Source: Marinobacter sp. S6332
GTDB taxonomy: Bacteria; Pseudomonadota; Gammaproteobacteria; Pseudomonadales; Oleiphilaceae
NCBI RefSeq assembly: GCF_023016045.1
Contig: NZ_JALKAP010000014.1
Span: 1 to 64,000, forward strand
Direction of reading: 5' to 3'
Length of the DNA: 64,000 nucleotides
Under the pieces are notes generated by a model that made no database searches, was not told the DNA's origin, and worked only from the letters and a program-made list of their open reading frames with translations. A program made the translations under genes and the position numbers. Below, piece after piece: positions 38,645 to 49,227 of this stretch (position 1 is the first letter of the stretch; every line of letters begins with the position of its first letter).

Positions 38645-41377
38645 ATGTTCTCAAAGTTTGCAACCAAGATGTTTGGCAGTAAAAATGCCAGAGAAATCAA
38701 GAGAATGCGCAAGCTCGCTTTGCGAGTTAACGAACTTGAAGAGCAGTTTGGTAATCTTGCGGATTCTGAGTTGCAAGGCAAGACGGCCGAGTTCCGTCGC
38801 CGGCTCGACGAAGGCGAGAGCTTGGATGCATTGCTGCCTGAAGCCTTTGCCACTGTTCGTGAGGCAGGGCGCCGCGTTATGGGTATGCGACATTACGATG
38901 TGCAGCTGATTGGCGGTATTACCCTGCACGAGGGTCGGATTGCGGAGATGAAGACTGGCGAGGGTAAAACGCTGGTCGCGACCGCTGGCGTGTATTTGAA
39001 TGCATTGCCAGGCAAGGGTGTGCACGTAGTAACCGTGAATGACTACCTAGCAAGCCGTGACGCCGAGTGGATGGGTAAGCTGTATCGCTTCCTAGGATTG
39101 CAGGTTGGTGTTGTTGTATCTGGCCAACCGGCCGAAGAGAAGCGCGCTGCATACCAAGCGGATATCACTTACGGTACGAACAACGAATTCGGCTTTGATT
39201 ACCTGCGGGATAACATGGCATTCAGCACCGAAGATAAGGTGCAGCGTGGTCTCCACTACGCGATTGTAGACGAAGTTGACTCCATTCTTATTGACGAAGC
39301 CCGCACACCACTGATCATTTCTGGCGCTGCTGAAGACAGCTCCAAAGCCTATCTCGCTATTAACGAACTGATTCCCAGCTTAGAAAAGGGAGAGGTTAGT
39401 GAAGAGGGTGAATCCTCCGGTGATTTCACCATCGACGAAAAGTCCCGGCAGGTAGAATTGACTGAAGCCGGGCATGAGCGGGTTGAAGAGTTGCTGTTGG
39501 GCCGTCAGTTGCTGGAAGAGGGTGAGAGCCTATATTCCGCTGCCAACCTCAGCTTGCTGCACCATGTCCACTCAGCACTCCGCGCCCACCATTTGTTTCA
39601 GAAAGATGTCGATTACATTGTTCAGGGTGGTCAGGTTGTTATTGTTGACGAGCATACAGGCCGCACAATGCCTGGTCGTCGCTGGAGTGAGGGGCTGCAC
39701 CAAGCTATGGAGGCCAAAGAGGGTCTCAAGATTCAAGCCGAAAGCCAAACGCTGGCGTCGACCACCTTCCAGAATTATTTCCGGCTTTATGACAAGCTTG
39801 CTGGCATGACGGGTACGGCGGATACCGAAGCCTTCGAATTCCGCCAGATTTATGGCCTAGATGTAGTGGTTATACCGCCCAACAAGCCGATTCAGCGCAT
39901 CGATTACAACGACCTTGTATATCTGACACAGGAAGAGAAGTTCCACGCCATCATTGATGAAATCAAGGATGTGACTGGCGAAGGGCGACCTATCCTTGTG
40001 GGTACGGCTTCTATCGAGGCCTCCGAGTTGCTGTCTATGCTCCTGAAAAAAGCACGCATCGAGCACAAGATTCTTAACGCTAAACAGCACGAGTCTGAAG
40101 CACAAATTATCGCTCAGGCCGGTCGTCCCGGAGCAGTTACTATCGCCACTAACATGGCTGGCCGGGGTACAGATATTGTACTCGGTGGCAACTGGGAGCA
40201 CGAAGCTGCTGCGCTGGAAAACCCCACAGAAGAAGAAATTGCGCGCCTCAAAGCCGAGTGGACAGAACGCCACAATCAGGTTCTGGAAGCCGGTGGTTTG
40301 CACATTGTGGGTACCGAGCGCCATGAGTCCCGTCGTATAGACAACCAGTTGCGTGGCCGTGCCGGACGACAGGGGGATCCGGGCTCTTCCCGTTTCTTCT
40401 TGTCGCTTGAAGATAACCTGATGCGTATCTTCGCACCGGACCGGGTCAAGAGTCTGATGCAGGCCATGGGAATGAAGAAGGGCGAGGCGATCGAGCACCG
40501 GATGGTCACCAACGCCATTGAAAAATCCCAACGCAAGGTCGAGGGCCGCAACTTCGACATGCGTAAAACGCTGCTTGAATATGATGACGTAGCCAATGAC
40601 CAGCGAACGGTTATTTACGATCAGCGAAATGAAGTAATGTCTTCTGAAGACGTCTCCGAGATGGTCGATACCATACGTGAGGATGTTGTTGATACGCTTG
40701 TTAGCGAACACATCCCACCTCAGAGCATGCCTGAGCAGTGGGATGTGGCTGGTTTGGAATCGCAACTGCAATCAGAAATGGCCATCGACCTGCCAGTTCA
40801 GTCCTGGTTGGAAGAGGACAAAAAGCTATACGAAGATAGTTTACGCCAGAAAATTCTTGATGAAATTGTGGCGGCGTATCGGGCCAAGGAAGAGGTGGCT
40901 GGTGCTGAGTCCATGCGTAAATTTGAAAAGCAGGTATTCCTGCAGGTTCTTGATACTTTGTGGAAAGAGCACCTTTCCAACATGGACCACCTACGTCGTG
41001 GTATCCATTTGCGCGGCTACGCCCAAAAGAACCCGAAGCAGGAGTACAAGCGTGAAGCGTTTAACCTGTTTGAAACCATGCTTGAAACCATGAAGCGTGA
41101 TGTAACGCGCGTTCTCTGTCATGTTCGGGTTCAAAGCCGGGAAGAGATGGAAGAGGTTGAGCGCCGTCGTAAAGAAGAACTGGAGCAAGAACTTGCCAAA
41201 GCGCGTCTGCGCCACGACGAAACCAGCGCGACTGCGCAGGGCGAAGGTGAGCTAGGGGGTGAAGGCCAAGCAGCACCTGAAACCTTCGTGCGACAGGATC
41301 GCAAAGTGGGCCGTAACGAACCCTGCCCATGCGGATCCGGCAAAAAGTTCAAGCAGTGTTGTGGCAAGGTGAGCTGA
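38645..41377 (+). CDS. secA: preprotein translocase ATPase SecA
   Basis: SecA is the motor of the Sec export pathway. The 910-residue protein has [12 protein letters not shown] (Walker A), [15 protein letters not shown] (Walker B and following), the preprotein cross-linking domain, GTASIEASE and [13 protein letters not shown]. The C terminus ends with the zinc-binding, SecB-contacting tail [13 protein letters not shown]. The last ligand position has Cys where E. coli has His. No secM-like gene precedes it, so the SecM arrest control of E. coli is absent here. Confidence 0.98.
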   Translation: MFSKFATKMFGSKNAREIKRMRKLALRVNELEEQFGNLADSELQGKTAEFRRRLDEGESLDALLPEAFATVREAGRRVMGMRHYDVQLIGGITLHEGRIAEMKTGEGKTLVATAGVYLNALPGKGVHVVTVNDYLASRDAEWMGKLYRFLGLQVGVVVSGQPAEEKRAAYQADITYGTNNEFGFDYLRDNMAFSTEDKVQRGLHYAIVDEVDSILIDEARTPLIISGAAEDSSKAYLAINELIPSLEKGEVSEEGESSGDFTIDEKSRQVELTEAGHERVEELLLGRQLLEEGESLYSAANLSLLHHVHSALRAHHLFQKDVDYIVQGGQVVIVDEHTGRTMPGRRWSEGLHQAMEAKEGLKIQAESQTLASTTFQNYFRLYDKLAGMTGTADTEAFEFRQIYGLDVVVIPPNKPIQRIDYNDLVYLTQEEKFHAIIDEIKDVTGEGRPILVGTASIEASELLSMLLKKARIEHKILNAKQHESEAQIIAQAGRPGAVTIATNMAGRGTDIVLGGNWEHEAAALENPTEEEIARLKAEWTERHNQVLEAGGLHIVGTERHESRRIDNQLRGRAGRQGDPGSSRFFLSLEDNLMRIFAPDRVKSLMQAMGMKKGEAIEHRMVTNAIEKSQRKVEGRNFDMRKTLLEYDDVANDQRTVIYDQRNEVMSSEDVSEMVDTIREDVVDTLVSEHIPPQSMPEQWDVAGLESQLQSEMAIDLPVQSWLEEDKKLYEDSLRQKILDEIVAAYRAKEEVAGAESMRKFEKQVFLQVLDTLWKEHLSNMDHLRRGIHLRGYAQKNPKQEYKREAFNLFETMLETMKRDVTRVLCHVRVQSREEMEEVERRRKEELEQELAKARLRHDETSATAQGEGELGGEGQAAPETFVRQDRKVGRNEPCPCGSGKKFKQCCGKVS

Positions 41378-41410
41378 CCATACCGCACTGACATTAAGTG
41401 TAAAGAACGG

Positions 41411-41458
41411 AGCCCGCAATCGACCAGTTGACTGGAAGACTGCGGGTTTTTCGTTTTT
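41411..41458 (+). terminator. terminator after secA
   Basis: CCCGCA (41413-41418) pairs with TGCGGG (41441-41446) around an inner stem CCAGT/ACTGG, and TTTTTCGTTTTT follows. Confidence 0.75.
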
Positions 41459-41514
41459 AGCCCGACTCGATTCATTAATATTGAAATTAGCAAGACAACA
41501 AGAGGAGCGACAGG

Positions 41515-42732
41515 ATGGCAGTTGGACCAGGAACCTTACCCGAGTTTTTCCCGGTAGCAGGTGTCAAGCTGGGCATTGCGAGCGCTGGCATTAAAAAGCC
41601 GGGGCGCAAGGACATAGTGGTGTTTGAGCTGGCGCCGGGAAGTCGCGTTGCTGGTCTGTTCACTCGCAACCAGTTCTGCGCTGCGCCGGTTACCCTCAGC
41701 CGCAAGCATCTGGCTGAGAAAACGCCGCGTTATCTTCTGATTAACACGGGAAACGCGAACGCAGGAACAGGCAAGCGTGGTATGGATGATGCACTTGCCT
41801 GTTGCCAAGCTCTGGCACAGCAAGCCGGAGTTAGTGTCGCTGAGGTGCTGCCATATTCAACAGGAGTTATTGGCGAGCCTTTGCCTGTTCAGAAAATTGT
41901 GGGTGCATTGCCTGAAGCTCTAACTAGCATTGCGGATAACCGCTGGGCAGAGGCTGCGAGCGGCATAATGACTACAGATACCCGGCCCAAGGGTGCATCG
42001 GTTCAAGTTGATCTAGGTGGCCACACAGTCACTGTTTCCGGGATCAGTAAGGGCGCTGGCATGATTCGCCCCAACATGGCCACCATGCTCGGCTTTATCG
42101 CCACCGACGCTCGTATTGCGCCAGATGCGCTCCAGACTCTGGCATCGGAATTGGGTGAGCAGTCATTTAACCGAATTACGATTGATGGTGATACGTCCAC
42201 TAACGATGCCTGCACGCTGATTGCCAGTGGCCAATATAGCGGCCCGGAAATCACTCTCGACAGCCCGCAACTCCCCGCATTGCGCAATGCTTTAAAACAG
42301 GTCTATCTAGATCTGGCTCACGCCATAGTGCGCGACGGTGAAGGCGCAACCAAGTTTATTACCATTCACGTTAGTGGTGCTTCAGCCCAGCAAGAAGCAT
42401 TGGATGTGGCTTATACCGTAGCCCACTCGCCTCTGGTGAAGACAGCCCTGTTTGCATCAGACCCTAACTGGGGCCGGATTCTGGCGGCAGTTGGTCGGGC
42501 CGGCGTTGTAGATTTGGATGTGAGCGCTCTGGAAATCCACCTCGGAGACGTATGTCTGGTGAGAGATGGAGGTCGTGCTGAAGATTATTCCGAGGCGCGA
42601 GGACAAGCGGTTATGGATCAGGAAGAGATCACGATCGCCATTGATCTTAAACGGGGCGAGGTGAGTGAGACCGTTTGGACCTGCGACTTCTCTCACGAAT
42701 ATGTCACTATCAACGCTGACTACCGTAGTTAA
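41515..42732 (+). CDS. argJ: bifunctional glutamate N-acetyltransferase / ornithine acetyltransferase
   Basis: ArgJ recycles the acetyl group in arginine synthesis by moving it from N-acetylornithine to glutamate. The 405-residue precursor has the self-cleavage site KGAGMIRPNMATMLGF; Thr190 becomes the N-terminal nucleophile of the beta chain. Other family pieces are LLINTGNANAGTG, TTDTRPKG and DPNWGRILAAVGRAG. A strong ribosome site (AGGAG) precedes the ATG. Whether it has the full bifunctional activity cannot be told from sequence alone. Confidence 0.96.
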   Translation: MAVGPGTLPEFFPVAGVKLGIASAGIKKPGRKDIVVFELAPGSRVAGLFTRNQFCAAPVTLSRKHLAEKTPRYLLINTGNANAGTGKRGMDDALACCQALAQQAGVSVAEVLPYSTGVIGEPLPVQKIVGALPEALTSIADNRWAEAASGIMTTDTRPKGASVQVDLGGHTVTVSGISKGAGMIRPNMATMLGFIATDARIAPDALQTLASELGEQSFNRITIDGDTSTNDACTLIASGQYSGPEITLDSPQLPALRNALKQVYLDLAHAIVRDGEGATKFITIHVSGASAQQEALDVAYTVAHSPLVKTALFASDPNWGRILAAVGRAGVVDLDVSALEIHLGDVCLVRDGGRAEDYSEARGQAVMDQEEITIAIDLKRGEVSETVWTCDFSHEYVTINADYRS

Positions 42733-42734
42733 AC

Positions 42735-43718
42735 ATGGCTAGAGCAGAACACGATGTACAGGAGGTTCATGTCGCGGTCGGCGTTATCGTCCGCGAGGGG
42801 CGCGTGCTTATTGCCCGCCGCCCGGATCATGTTCATCAGGGTGGCTTGTTGGAGTTTCCCGGTGGAAAGGTTGAGCCGGGGGAATCGGTGCAGGCAGCCT
42901 TGGTGCGTGAGATTGCCGAAGAGACCGGATTAGAGATCCCGCTGGAGGCTCTGCGCCCTTTGATTGGCATTCGTCACGATTATGGCGACAAGCGTGTTTT
43001 TTTGGATGTCTGGAGAACGGAGCAGGCGCAGGGTGAAGCCCTTGGCCGCGAAGGGCAATCCATAGACTGGGTGAGTCCTAAAAACTTAAGGGATGACGAT
43101 TTTCCTGCTGCCAATCGGCCGATTATACGGGCTCTGAAGTTGCCTTCTCTGTTGGCGATAGTTGGTGATATCCGTTCCGGCGATGAGAGTGCCCAGCATT
43201 TTCAGCGCGCGCTTTCAGGGCTGCCAAAGCAAGACCCTTCAGCACTGGTCGTACTGCGTGCGTCGGATATGACCGCGCAGGACTATGAATGCCTAGCTGA
43301 GAAAGCTATGGAACTGTGCGATGCAGCGGGCGTTGGCCTTGTGCTGCATGGGTCGGTTGAAGTGTTTGATGACAACCCTGATGCAGCCGGGTTGCATATG
43401 CCCTGGCGAGAAGCCGAACAACTCAGTGCTAGGCCAGTACCTGATGGGGTGTGGCTTGGCGTTTCATGCCATGACGCTGATGAAATAGAGCATGCTGTGG
43501 TCATCGGTGCTGATTATGTAACCTTGGGTCCAGTAAAACCGACGGCGACGCACCCCGGGGCTCCTTCTTTGGGGTGGGCGAAATTTCATGATCTGGTAGC
43601 GCACTCTCCCATACCGGTTTTCGCGCTCGGCGGGCTGGACGTGGCTGATCTCGACGCAGTGTGGCAGGCGGGTGGTCAGGGCGTGGCCGGTATCCGTTAT
43701 TGGTGGCCCGAAAGCTGA
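42735..43718 (+). CDS. Nudix hydrolase fused to thiamine-phosphate-synthase-like domain
   Basis: A two-domain protein of 327 residues. The N-terminal domain is MutT-like with a perfect Nudix box (GKVEPGES...REIAEETGL, residues 44-66) and probably clears oxidised dGTP (8-oxo-dGTP). The C-terminal domain (about 140-327) has the ThiE/TenI barrel with GVSCHDADEIEHAVVIGADYVTLGPVKPT and FALGGLD. This fused form next to argJ is known in Pseudomonas. The role of the second half is unsettled, and it is unlikely to be the main ThiE. It starts 2 bp after argJ, so the two are co-transcribed. Confidence 0.92.
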   Translation: MARAEHDVQEVHVAVGVIVREGRVLIARRPDHVHQGGLLEFPGGKVEPGESVQAALVREIAEETGLEIPLEALRPLIGIRHDYGDKRVFLDVWRTEQAQGEALGREGQSIDWVSPKNLRDDDFPAANRPIIRALKLPSLLAIVGDIRSGDESAQHFQRALSGLPKQDPSALVVLRASDMTAQDYECLAEKAMELCDAAGVGLVLHGSVEVFDDNPDAAGLHMPWREAEQLSARPVPDGVWLGVSCHDADEIEHAVVIGADYVTLGPVKPTATHPGAPSLGWAKFHDLVAHSPIPVFALGGLDVADLDAVWQAGGQGVAGIRYWWPES

Positions 43719-43826
43719 CCCGAATTCACCGCATAGAAGACTATCTCTGATATGCTCGGCCCGCTTGATCCTTTTTCATAAAGTAACGTATCAATAATTC
43801 ATTGATTCTGATCCTCGGGAGACGCC

Positions 43827-44309
43827 GTGAGTAAATTAACCCATCTTGACGACAAGGGTGAAGCCCGCATGGTGGATGTTACGGAGAAAGCCGTAACGGA
43901 ACGCGAGGCGCGCGCTGAAGCCACGATCCACATGGCAGAGGAAACTCTTAGGATGATCATAGATGGCGAGCACCCCAAGGGTGATGTGCTGGCCGTCGCT
44001 CGTATTGCCGGAATAATGGCGGCCAAGCGAACCCACGACCTGATTCCATTGTGCCATGCTTTGAACCTCACCTCGGTGAAGGTGGAGCTTACAGCGGGTG
44101 CAGACGGTGCGTCGGTGCATGTACTTACCCGCTGCAAACTTTCCGGGCAAACCGGTGTTGAAATGGAAGCTTTGACAGCGGCCAGTATTGCGGCATTGAC
44201 GCTTTACGATATGTGCAAGGCCGTTGATAAGGGTATGGAGATTGGCAATGTGCGCCTGCTCGAGAAGAAAGGCGGTCGCAGCGGGCATTGGGTTGCCGGC
44301 GACCGCTGA
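43827..44309 (+). CDS. moaC: cyclic pyranopterin monophosphate synthase MoaC
   Basis: MoaC completes the first step of molybdenum cofactor synthesis, forming cyclic pyranopterin monophosphate with MoaA. The 160-residue protein shows [28 protein letters not shown] N terminus, [28 protein letters not shown] and the C-terminal [23 protein letters not shown] followed by DKGMEI. The start is GTG after GGGAG. No other moa or moe genes lie nearby. Confidence 0.97.
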   Translation: MSKLTHLDDKGEARMVDVTEKAVTEREARAEATIHMAEETLRMIIDGEHPKGDVLAVARIAGIMAAKRTHDLIPLCHALNLTSVKVELTAGADGASVHVLTRCKLSGQTGVEMEALTAASIAALTLYDMCKAVDKGMEIGNVRLLEKKGGRSGHWVAGDR

Positions 44310-44372
44310 TGCCTGATGAGCGCGCCCGTGATAGAATACGCGCCCCGTTTTATTGAACCACGAGGAAAGACT

Positions 44373-44987
44373 GTGGCTGTTCGTTACATCGAGACCTGCC
44401 GGTTGCCGACCCCTTTCGGGGTGTTCGATATGCATGGCTTTGAGGAACCGGACACGGGAAAGGAGCATATTGCTCTAACTCTGGGGTCGTTGGACGGTGA
44501 CGAACCCATGTTGGCCCGCACCCACTCCGAGTGCCTTACTGGCGACGCGCTTTATAGCATGCGTTGTGATTGTGGTTACCAGTTGGAAGAGGCTTTGCGC
44601 AGCATAGCCCGCGAAGGCCGTGGCATTTTGATGTATCTGCGTCAGGAAGGCCGGGGTATTGGACTGCTCAACAAAATCCGTGCCTACCACCTGCAAGATC
44701 AGGGGGCGGACACAGTTGAAGCCAACGAGCGCTTGGGGTTTGCTGCAGATTTGCGTGATTACAGCATGTGTAAGGATATGCTTGCGCATCTGGGAATCAA
44801 AAGCTTGCGCCTGATGACAAACAACCCTCGTAAGGTTAAAGCCTTGACTTCTTATGGCATCGAAATAACCGAGAGAGTGCCGCTGCATGTAGGCCGCAAC
44901 CCGCACAATGAGCAATATCTCGATACCAAGCAGAGCAAGCTCGGGCACTGGTTAGAAACCCATCAGGATGATGACCCCCAGCGATAA
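44373..44987 (+). CDS. ribA: GTP cyclohydrolase II
   Basis: RibA opens GTP as the first step of riboflavin synthesis. I place the start at GTG 44373, with GAGGA eight bases upstream, giving 204 residues that begin [16 protein letters not shown] as in the family. The open frame from ATG 44316 would add 19 unrelated residues. The zinc site is formed by Cys in HSECLTGD and in [21 protein letters not shown] and [12 protein letters not shown] are the catalytic parts. A bidirectional terminator separates it from dxs. Confidence 0.93.
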   Translation: MAVRYIETCRLPTPFGVFDMHGFEEPDTGKEHIALTLGSLDGDEPMLARTHSECLTGDALYSMRCDCGYQLEEALRSIAREGRGILMYLRQEGRGIGLLNKIRAYHLQDQGADTVEANERLGFAADLRDYSMCKDMLAHLGIKSLRLMTNNPRKVKALTSYGIEITERVPLHVGRNPHNEQYLDTKQSKLGHWLETHQDDDPQR

Positions 44988-45015
44988 CCTCAGTCTTGAA
45001 CGTGTATGCAGATAT

Positions 45016-45056
45016 AAAAAAGCCCGCCTCAGGATTTGAACTGAGCGGGCTTTTTG
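45016..45056. terminator. bidirectional terminator between ribA and dxs
   Basis: AGCCCGCCTCAG and CTGAGCGGGCT form the stem with one bulged base. It is flanked by an A tract on the left and a T tract on the right, so it serves both converging genes. Confidence 0.9.
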
Positions 45057-45072
45057 CTTATGAGTCACTAGA

Positions 45073-47022
45073 TTACGCTTGAGAGGCGCCATATTTGACA
45101 GCTTTCAGACGCTGGTGCTGCAGGCGTTCCATTCTGGCGTTGATAGCTGCGAATAGCCCCTGAGCATCTAGCCCGCAGTCTTTGAGTAACTCTTCGTGTT
45201 TGCCATGATCAATGAAGGTATCCGGCAACCCAAGTTGCAGTACGGGCATGGAAACTTCTTGTCTGTTCAGGAATTCCGTGACGGCGCTTCCTGCGCCACC
45301 TGCAACGGTGTTCTCTTCTAGCGTTACCAGCAGGTCGTGCTGTTCTGCGAGCTCCAGAACCAGTGCGTCGTCCAGAGGTTTAACGAAGCGCATGTCGGCT
45401 ACCGTTGCCCCAAGCTTTTCAGCGGCTTCCAGCGCTGGTGTGAGCAAGGTGCCAAAATTGAGAATGGCGATGCCGCTGCCTTCACGAATCTTGCGCCCTT
45501 TGCCGATTGCCACTGGGGTCAGTTCTTTTTGAATGTCCGCACCCGGCCCGGTTCCACGTGGATAGCGCACCGCTGCGGGCCCTTCAAACATTAGGCCAGT
45601 ATGAAGTAGTTGGCGGGTTTCATTTTCATCTGATGGCGTCATTAATACCATATTCGGGATGCAGCGCAGGTAACTGATATCGAAAGCGCCTGCGTGGGTG
45701 GGGCCGTCTTCGCCAACCAGTCCCGCTCGGTCGATAGCGAAAAGCACATCCAAGTTCTGGATGGCTACGTCGTGAATCAGCTGATCGTAACCGCGCTGTA
45801 AAAATGTCGAGTAGATAGCAACTACCGGCTTGGCTCCATCACATGCCATGCCCGCTGCAAGCGTCACGGCGTGCTGTTCCGCAATGGCTACATCGAAATA
45901 ACGATCCGGGAAGCGCTCAGAAAATGCCAGCAAATCCGAGCCTTCGCACATGGCGGGGGTGATGCCACTCACACGATCATCCAGTTCAGCAGCGTCACAC
46001 AACCACTGGCCGAATACGTTCGCGTACTTTTGCTTCGTCGCAACAGGCTTGACCGGCTCGGGCTTGCTGGCGGGTACAGGTTCAATCTTGTTGATGGCGT
46101 GGTAGCCAATGGGATCGGCTTCAGCCGGAGCGAATCCCTTGCCTTTTGTGGTCACCACATGGAGGAACTGAGGTCCGTCGAGTTCACGGATGTTTTCCAG
46201 CGTTTCAATGAGCAACGGCAGGTCGTGCCCATCAATGGGGCCAATGTAATTGAACCCCAGTTCTTCAAACAGGGTGCCCGGCACAATCATGCCTTTGAAG
46301 TGCTCTTCGGTTTTCTTTGCCAGCGCCATCAGCTGTGGTGCGCCCTGAAGAACCTTTTTGCTGCTATCGCGAACCTGATTGTAGGTGCGACTTGATAGCA
46401 GTTTGGCGAAATAATTGGACAGACCGCCAACATTGCGTGAAATCGACATGTCGTTATCGTTCAGAATGACTAGCATGTCTGCGCGCAAGTGACCTGCGTG
46501 GTTCAGTGCCTCAAAAGCCATTCCGGCTGTCATGGCGCCATCGCCGATAACAGCAATACTCTTGCGGCCAGTTTCCTGCTGCCGAGCGGCTATCGCCATG
46601 CCTAGAGCGGCACTAATAGAGGTGCTGGAGTGGCCCACGCCAAAGGTGTCGTACTCGCTTTCAGCGCGCTTGGGGAAGCCTGCCAGACCGTCTTTGCGAC
46701 GAATGCTGCCCATGCGGTCACGACGGCCTGTGAGAATTTTATGCGGGTAAGCCTGATGGCCCACATCCCATACCAGACGGTCTTTCGGTGTATTGAAAAC
46801 GTAGTGCAGCGCCACGGTGAGTTCGAGTACACCAAGTCCTGCCCCGAAATGACCACCAGTCTGCCCAACAGACCACAGCAAGAATGCCCGTAGTTCTCTG
46901 GCAAATTGAACAAGCTGGTCAGGCGGCACCTCCCGTAGTTGGGCGGGTACCTCAATCCGGTCTAGCAGCGGCGTATTAGGTCGCTGGGACGGGATTTCCT
47001 TGAATATATAAGTATCCTGCAT
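45073..47022 (-). CDS. dxs: 1-deoxy-D-xylulose-5-phosphate synthase
   Basis: Dxs joins pyruvate and glyceraldehyde 3-phosphate, the entry step of the MEP isoprenoid pathway; it needs thiamine diphosphate. The 649-residue protein shows [38 protein letters not shown], the ThDP motif [18 protein letters not shown]...NDN, and the transketolase-like second half with [15 protein letters not shown] and [10 protein letters not shown]. ispA and xseB lie just upstream on the same strand. Confidence 0.97.
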   Translation of the reverse strand: MQDTYIFKEIPSQRPNTPLLDRIEVPAQLREVPPDQLVQFARELRAFLLWSVGQTGGHFGAGLGVLELTVALHYVFNTPKDRLVWDVGHQAYPHKILTGRRDRMGSIRRKDGLAGFPKRAESEYDTFGVGHSSTSISAALGMAIAARQQETGRKSIAVIGDGAMTAGMAFEALNHAGHLRADMLVILNDNDMSISRNVGGLSNYFAKLLSSRTYNQVRDSSKKVLQGAPQLMALAKKTEEHFKGMIVPGTLFEELGFNYIGPIDGHDLPLLIETLENIRELDGPQFLHVVTTKGKGFAPAEADPIGYHAINKIEPVPASKPEPVKPVATKQKYANVFGQWLCDAAELDDRVSGITPAMCEGSDLLAFSERFPDRYFDVAIAEQHAVTLAAGMACDGAKPVVAIYSTFLQRGYDQLIHDVAIQNLDVLFAIDRAGLVGEDGPTHAGAFDISYLRCIPNMVLMTPSDENETRQLLHTGLMFEGPAAVRYPRGTGPGADIQKELTPVAIGKGRKIREGSGIAILNFGTLLTPALEAAEKLGATVADMRFVKPLDDALVLELAEQHDLLVTLEENTVAGGAGSAVTEFLNRQEVSMPVLQLGLPDTFIDHGKHEELLKDCGLDAQGLFAAINARMERLQHQRLKAVKYGASQA

Positions 47023-47062
47023 TTAATCGGGTCTTTTCCGGAATGTTCGGTAACTGGCTGGC

Positions 47063-47068
47063 ATTATA
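47063..47068 (-). promoter_or_regulatory. -10 element of a candidate dxs promoter
   Basis: A perfect TATAAT on the minus strand, about 40 bp before the dxs start. The -35 region (TGAAAT at 17 bp) is poor. It suggests dxs can be read apart from ispA. Confidence 0.4.
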
Positions 47069-47137
47069 GGGGAACAGTGGCAGCTATTTCACACCCTGTG
47101 CCTTATGTTACGAAATTGTACTTGGCCAACAGAAGGC

Positions 47138-48034
47138 TTAATGGGTTCTTGCCACCACATAGTCCGCCATGGCTCTGAGAGGGTCGGCCTCCGGTCCGAA
47201 ATCCTGCAAGCTCTCAAGCGCGCTGCTGAGCAATGATGAAAGGTGTTCCCGTGCGCCTGCCAACCCCAGAAGAGCGGGGTAGGTGGGCTTTGCACGGGCG
47301 ATGTCTGAGCCTTGGGGTTTCCCTATGGTTTCTGTATCGCCTTCGATGTCCAGAAGGTCATCCTGAACTTGAAAAGCTAGACCAAGGGCCTTGGCATAAG
47401 CCGTCAGTGCATCCAGAGATTGTTTGGTGACCCCGGGTGCTGTCAGTGCGCCAATGCGAACGCTGGCTTCAATCAGCGCACCGGTTTTGTGTCTGTGCAT
47501 ACTCTCGAGCTGTGCCAGAGTCAGGTTTTTTCCTACCGACTCCAAGTCAATGGCCTGACCGCCAACCATACCACTGTGACCACTTGCGCGAGCCAACTCC
47601 CGAATCATTGCCAGACGCGCAGGCGCCTCTATTTCGGGAGCCTCCGCCAGCCATTCAAAGGCCAAAGCCTGCAGGGCATCACCCGCAAGAATCGCGGTGG
47701 CTTCATCAAAGGCGATATGGGCAGTGGGCCGCCCCCGGCGTAGTTCGTCGTTATCCATGGCTGGAAGATCGTCATGCACAAGTGAATAGGCATGGATCAG
47801 TTCGACCGCACAGGCGGGTACCAAAGCGGCGTCCATAGCTTGCCCCAAAGCGCTTGCAGCGGCCAAGCTTAGTGCAGGCCGAATTCGTTTCCCGCCGCCC
47901 AAAACACTGTATCGCATAGCTGCCTGAAGCCGCTCAGAGGTGGAGCCAGACGCAATACGGCGATCCAGCTCTGCATCCACACGGCTGCGACAGGTTTCCA
48001 GGTATTCCATGGTAGACAGAGTTCCGTTGTGCAT
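47138..48034 (-). CDS. ispA: (2E,6E)-farnesyl diphosphate synthase
   Basis: IspA condenses DMAPP and IPP to geranyl and farnesyl diphosphate. The 298-residue protein has both aspartate-rich motifs, DDLPAMDND (about residues 87-95, with the next RRGRPTAH) and DDLLD (about 226-230), plus GGGKRIRP for IPP binding. The start codon shares a base with the xseB stop (TGATG). The xseB-ispA-dxs order is the standard gammaproteobacterial set. Confidence 0.96.
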   Translation of the reverse strand: MHNGTLSTMEYLETCRSRVDAELDRRIASGSTSERLQAAMRYSVLGGGKRIRPALSLAAASALGQAMDAALVPACAVELIHAYSLVHDDLPAMDNDELRRGRPTAHIAFDEATAILAGDALQALAFEWLAEAPEIEAPARLAMIRELARASGHSGMVGGQAIDLESVGKNLTLAQLESMHRHKTGALIEASVRIGALTAPGVTKQSLDALTAYAKALGLAFQVQDDLLDIEGDTETIGKPQGSDIARAKPTYPALLGLAGAREHLSSLLSSALESLQDFGPEADPLRAMADYVVARTH

Positions 48035-48288
48035 CAGTCGGCGTCATCCGGAGAGAAGGGCCGGGTTTCAAGGCTGCCATCGTCGTTTTGTACCAGTTGT
48101 TCAACCCGCTGTTCGGCGCTTTTTAAGGCCTGCTGGCACGTGCGAGTTAGTTTTACACCGCGTTCGAAGGCCGTCAGGGACTGCTCAAGAGACAGCTCCC
48201 CCTGCTCAAGATTGCGAACCAGTGTTTCCAGCTCATCAAGGGACTTTTCAAAGTCGGCAATAGATGTAGCGTCTTGTTGACCGGCCAT
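48034..48288 (-). CDS. xseB: exodeoxyribonuclease VII small subunit
   Basis: XseB wraps the XseA catalytic subunit in exonuclease VII. It is 84 residues with the family core [26 protein letters not shown] and [29 protein letters not shown] site lies before the ATG. It is the first gene of the xseB-ispA-dxs group; xseA is not in the window. Confidence 0.96.
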   Translation of the reverse strand: MAGQQDATSIADFEKSLDELETLVRNLEQGELSLEQSLTAFERGVKLTRTCQQALKSAEQRVEQLVQNDDGSLETRPFSPDDAD

Positions 48289-48343
48289 CGGTGGCCCTCC
48301 GATTGGGTGGACGAATTTTGTGGATTATATCAGAGGCTGAGCG

Positions 48344-49129
48344 CTATCGCTGCCAGTGGAACTCACGGTATTCCTCCGGCTGCCCTTCAGGCGCCCAGCT
48401 CTGTTCGGTAACATAAATCTCGCCGGAGTTCGATACGCTGACTATAGTCGTAGCGCGGGTGCCGTACTCGGTGCCGGTTATAAACGGTGATGAAAGAAAG
48501 CGCTCGGTGTCGCGGTGTACACCGGTGTTAGGGAGCAAGTGGTCTGGCGCTGGCGTAGTGTCTTGTAAGAGCCGGGTAAGGTCTTTGTGCAAAGCTTCTG
48601 CATTCTCCCAGTCGGACTTTACAGTGTGACCAACCGCTTCTCTCAAGCGCAGTAGTTTTGGCCAAGGCGTTTGGAGCAGGTGATTGCTCAGGCCATAGAC
48701 CCCTCGGTAAATGCTACGTCCGGGGTGTGCGTCGCGGTTGCTGTAGTACCAGCCAGAGCACCAACCCTCGGTATTGCCGAGGCGAACAAGATTGAAACCT
48801 GCGTAGCGTGTGGAGGTAGCTGCCAGACTTTCTTGCAGCTGTTCCTCCGGTTCCGCGAGAGCCCGCAGTGGAAGCTCGCCACGACTGATATCGCCAGCTT
48901 CTGGTGAGCCTTCGCGAACGTTGGTAACCGCGCTTATTGAGCCTTCAGGGGACACCCCCAGCCAAGTGCCGCCGGATTTCAGATCCCTTCCAGAGAGCAC
49001 CCGGTTACCCGCTTCGGTTGTCCACCAGTCTAACGGTGCTGTAGGTCGGCGAAAAAACTCATCTCTATTAGCGGCAACCACCAAAGGGAAACGGGCACTC
49101 TGGCCAAGAGAAAATGCAATTAGGCACAT
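48344..49129 (-). CDS. NRDE/TANGO2 family protein
   Basis: A member of the NRDE family (TANGO2-like), named for the Asn-Arg-Asp-Glu motif seen here as AANRDEFFRRPTAP. I start it at the ATG at 49129, giving 261 residues that begin MCLIAF. The second residue Cys is invariant in the family and resembles an Ntn-hydrolase nucleophile. Further conserved pieces are GTWLGVSPEG, AVTNVRE and the YGTRATTIV stretch near the C terminus. The biochemical function is not established; animal TANGO2 has been linked to heme and lipid handling. It is divergent from the TauE/SafE gene. Confidence 0.88.
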   Translation of the reverse strand: MCLIAFSLGQSARFPLVVAANRDEFFRRPTAPLDWWTTEAGNRVLSGRDLKSGGTWLGVSPEGSISAVTNVREGSPEAGDISRGELPLRALAEPEEQLQESLAATSTRYAGFNLVRLGNTEGWCSGWYYSNRDAHPGRSIYRGVYGLSNHLLQTPWPKLLRLREAVGHTVKSDWENAEALHKDLTRLLQDTTPAPDHLLPNTGVHRDTERFLSSPFITGTEYGTRATTIVSVSNSGEIYVTEQSWAPEGQPEEYREFHWQR

Positions 49130-49227
49130 GGGAAGCTGCTCTCTGAAGGCAATGGGCATTCGTTAATGCTGAAATTGTTGCTCATGTGTATCATACCAGC
49201 CTTGTTTTCCCGGATGTGTGAGAGTTT

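Noticed and set aside
39857..40771. 304-codon minus-strand frame inside secA
   Set aside because: Antisense shadow; no start signal and no recognisable domain.
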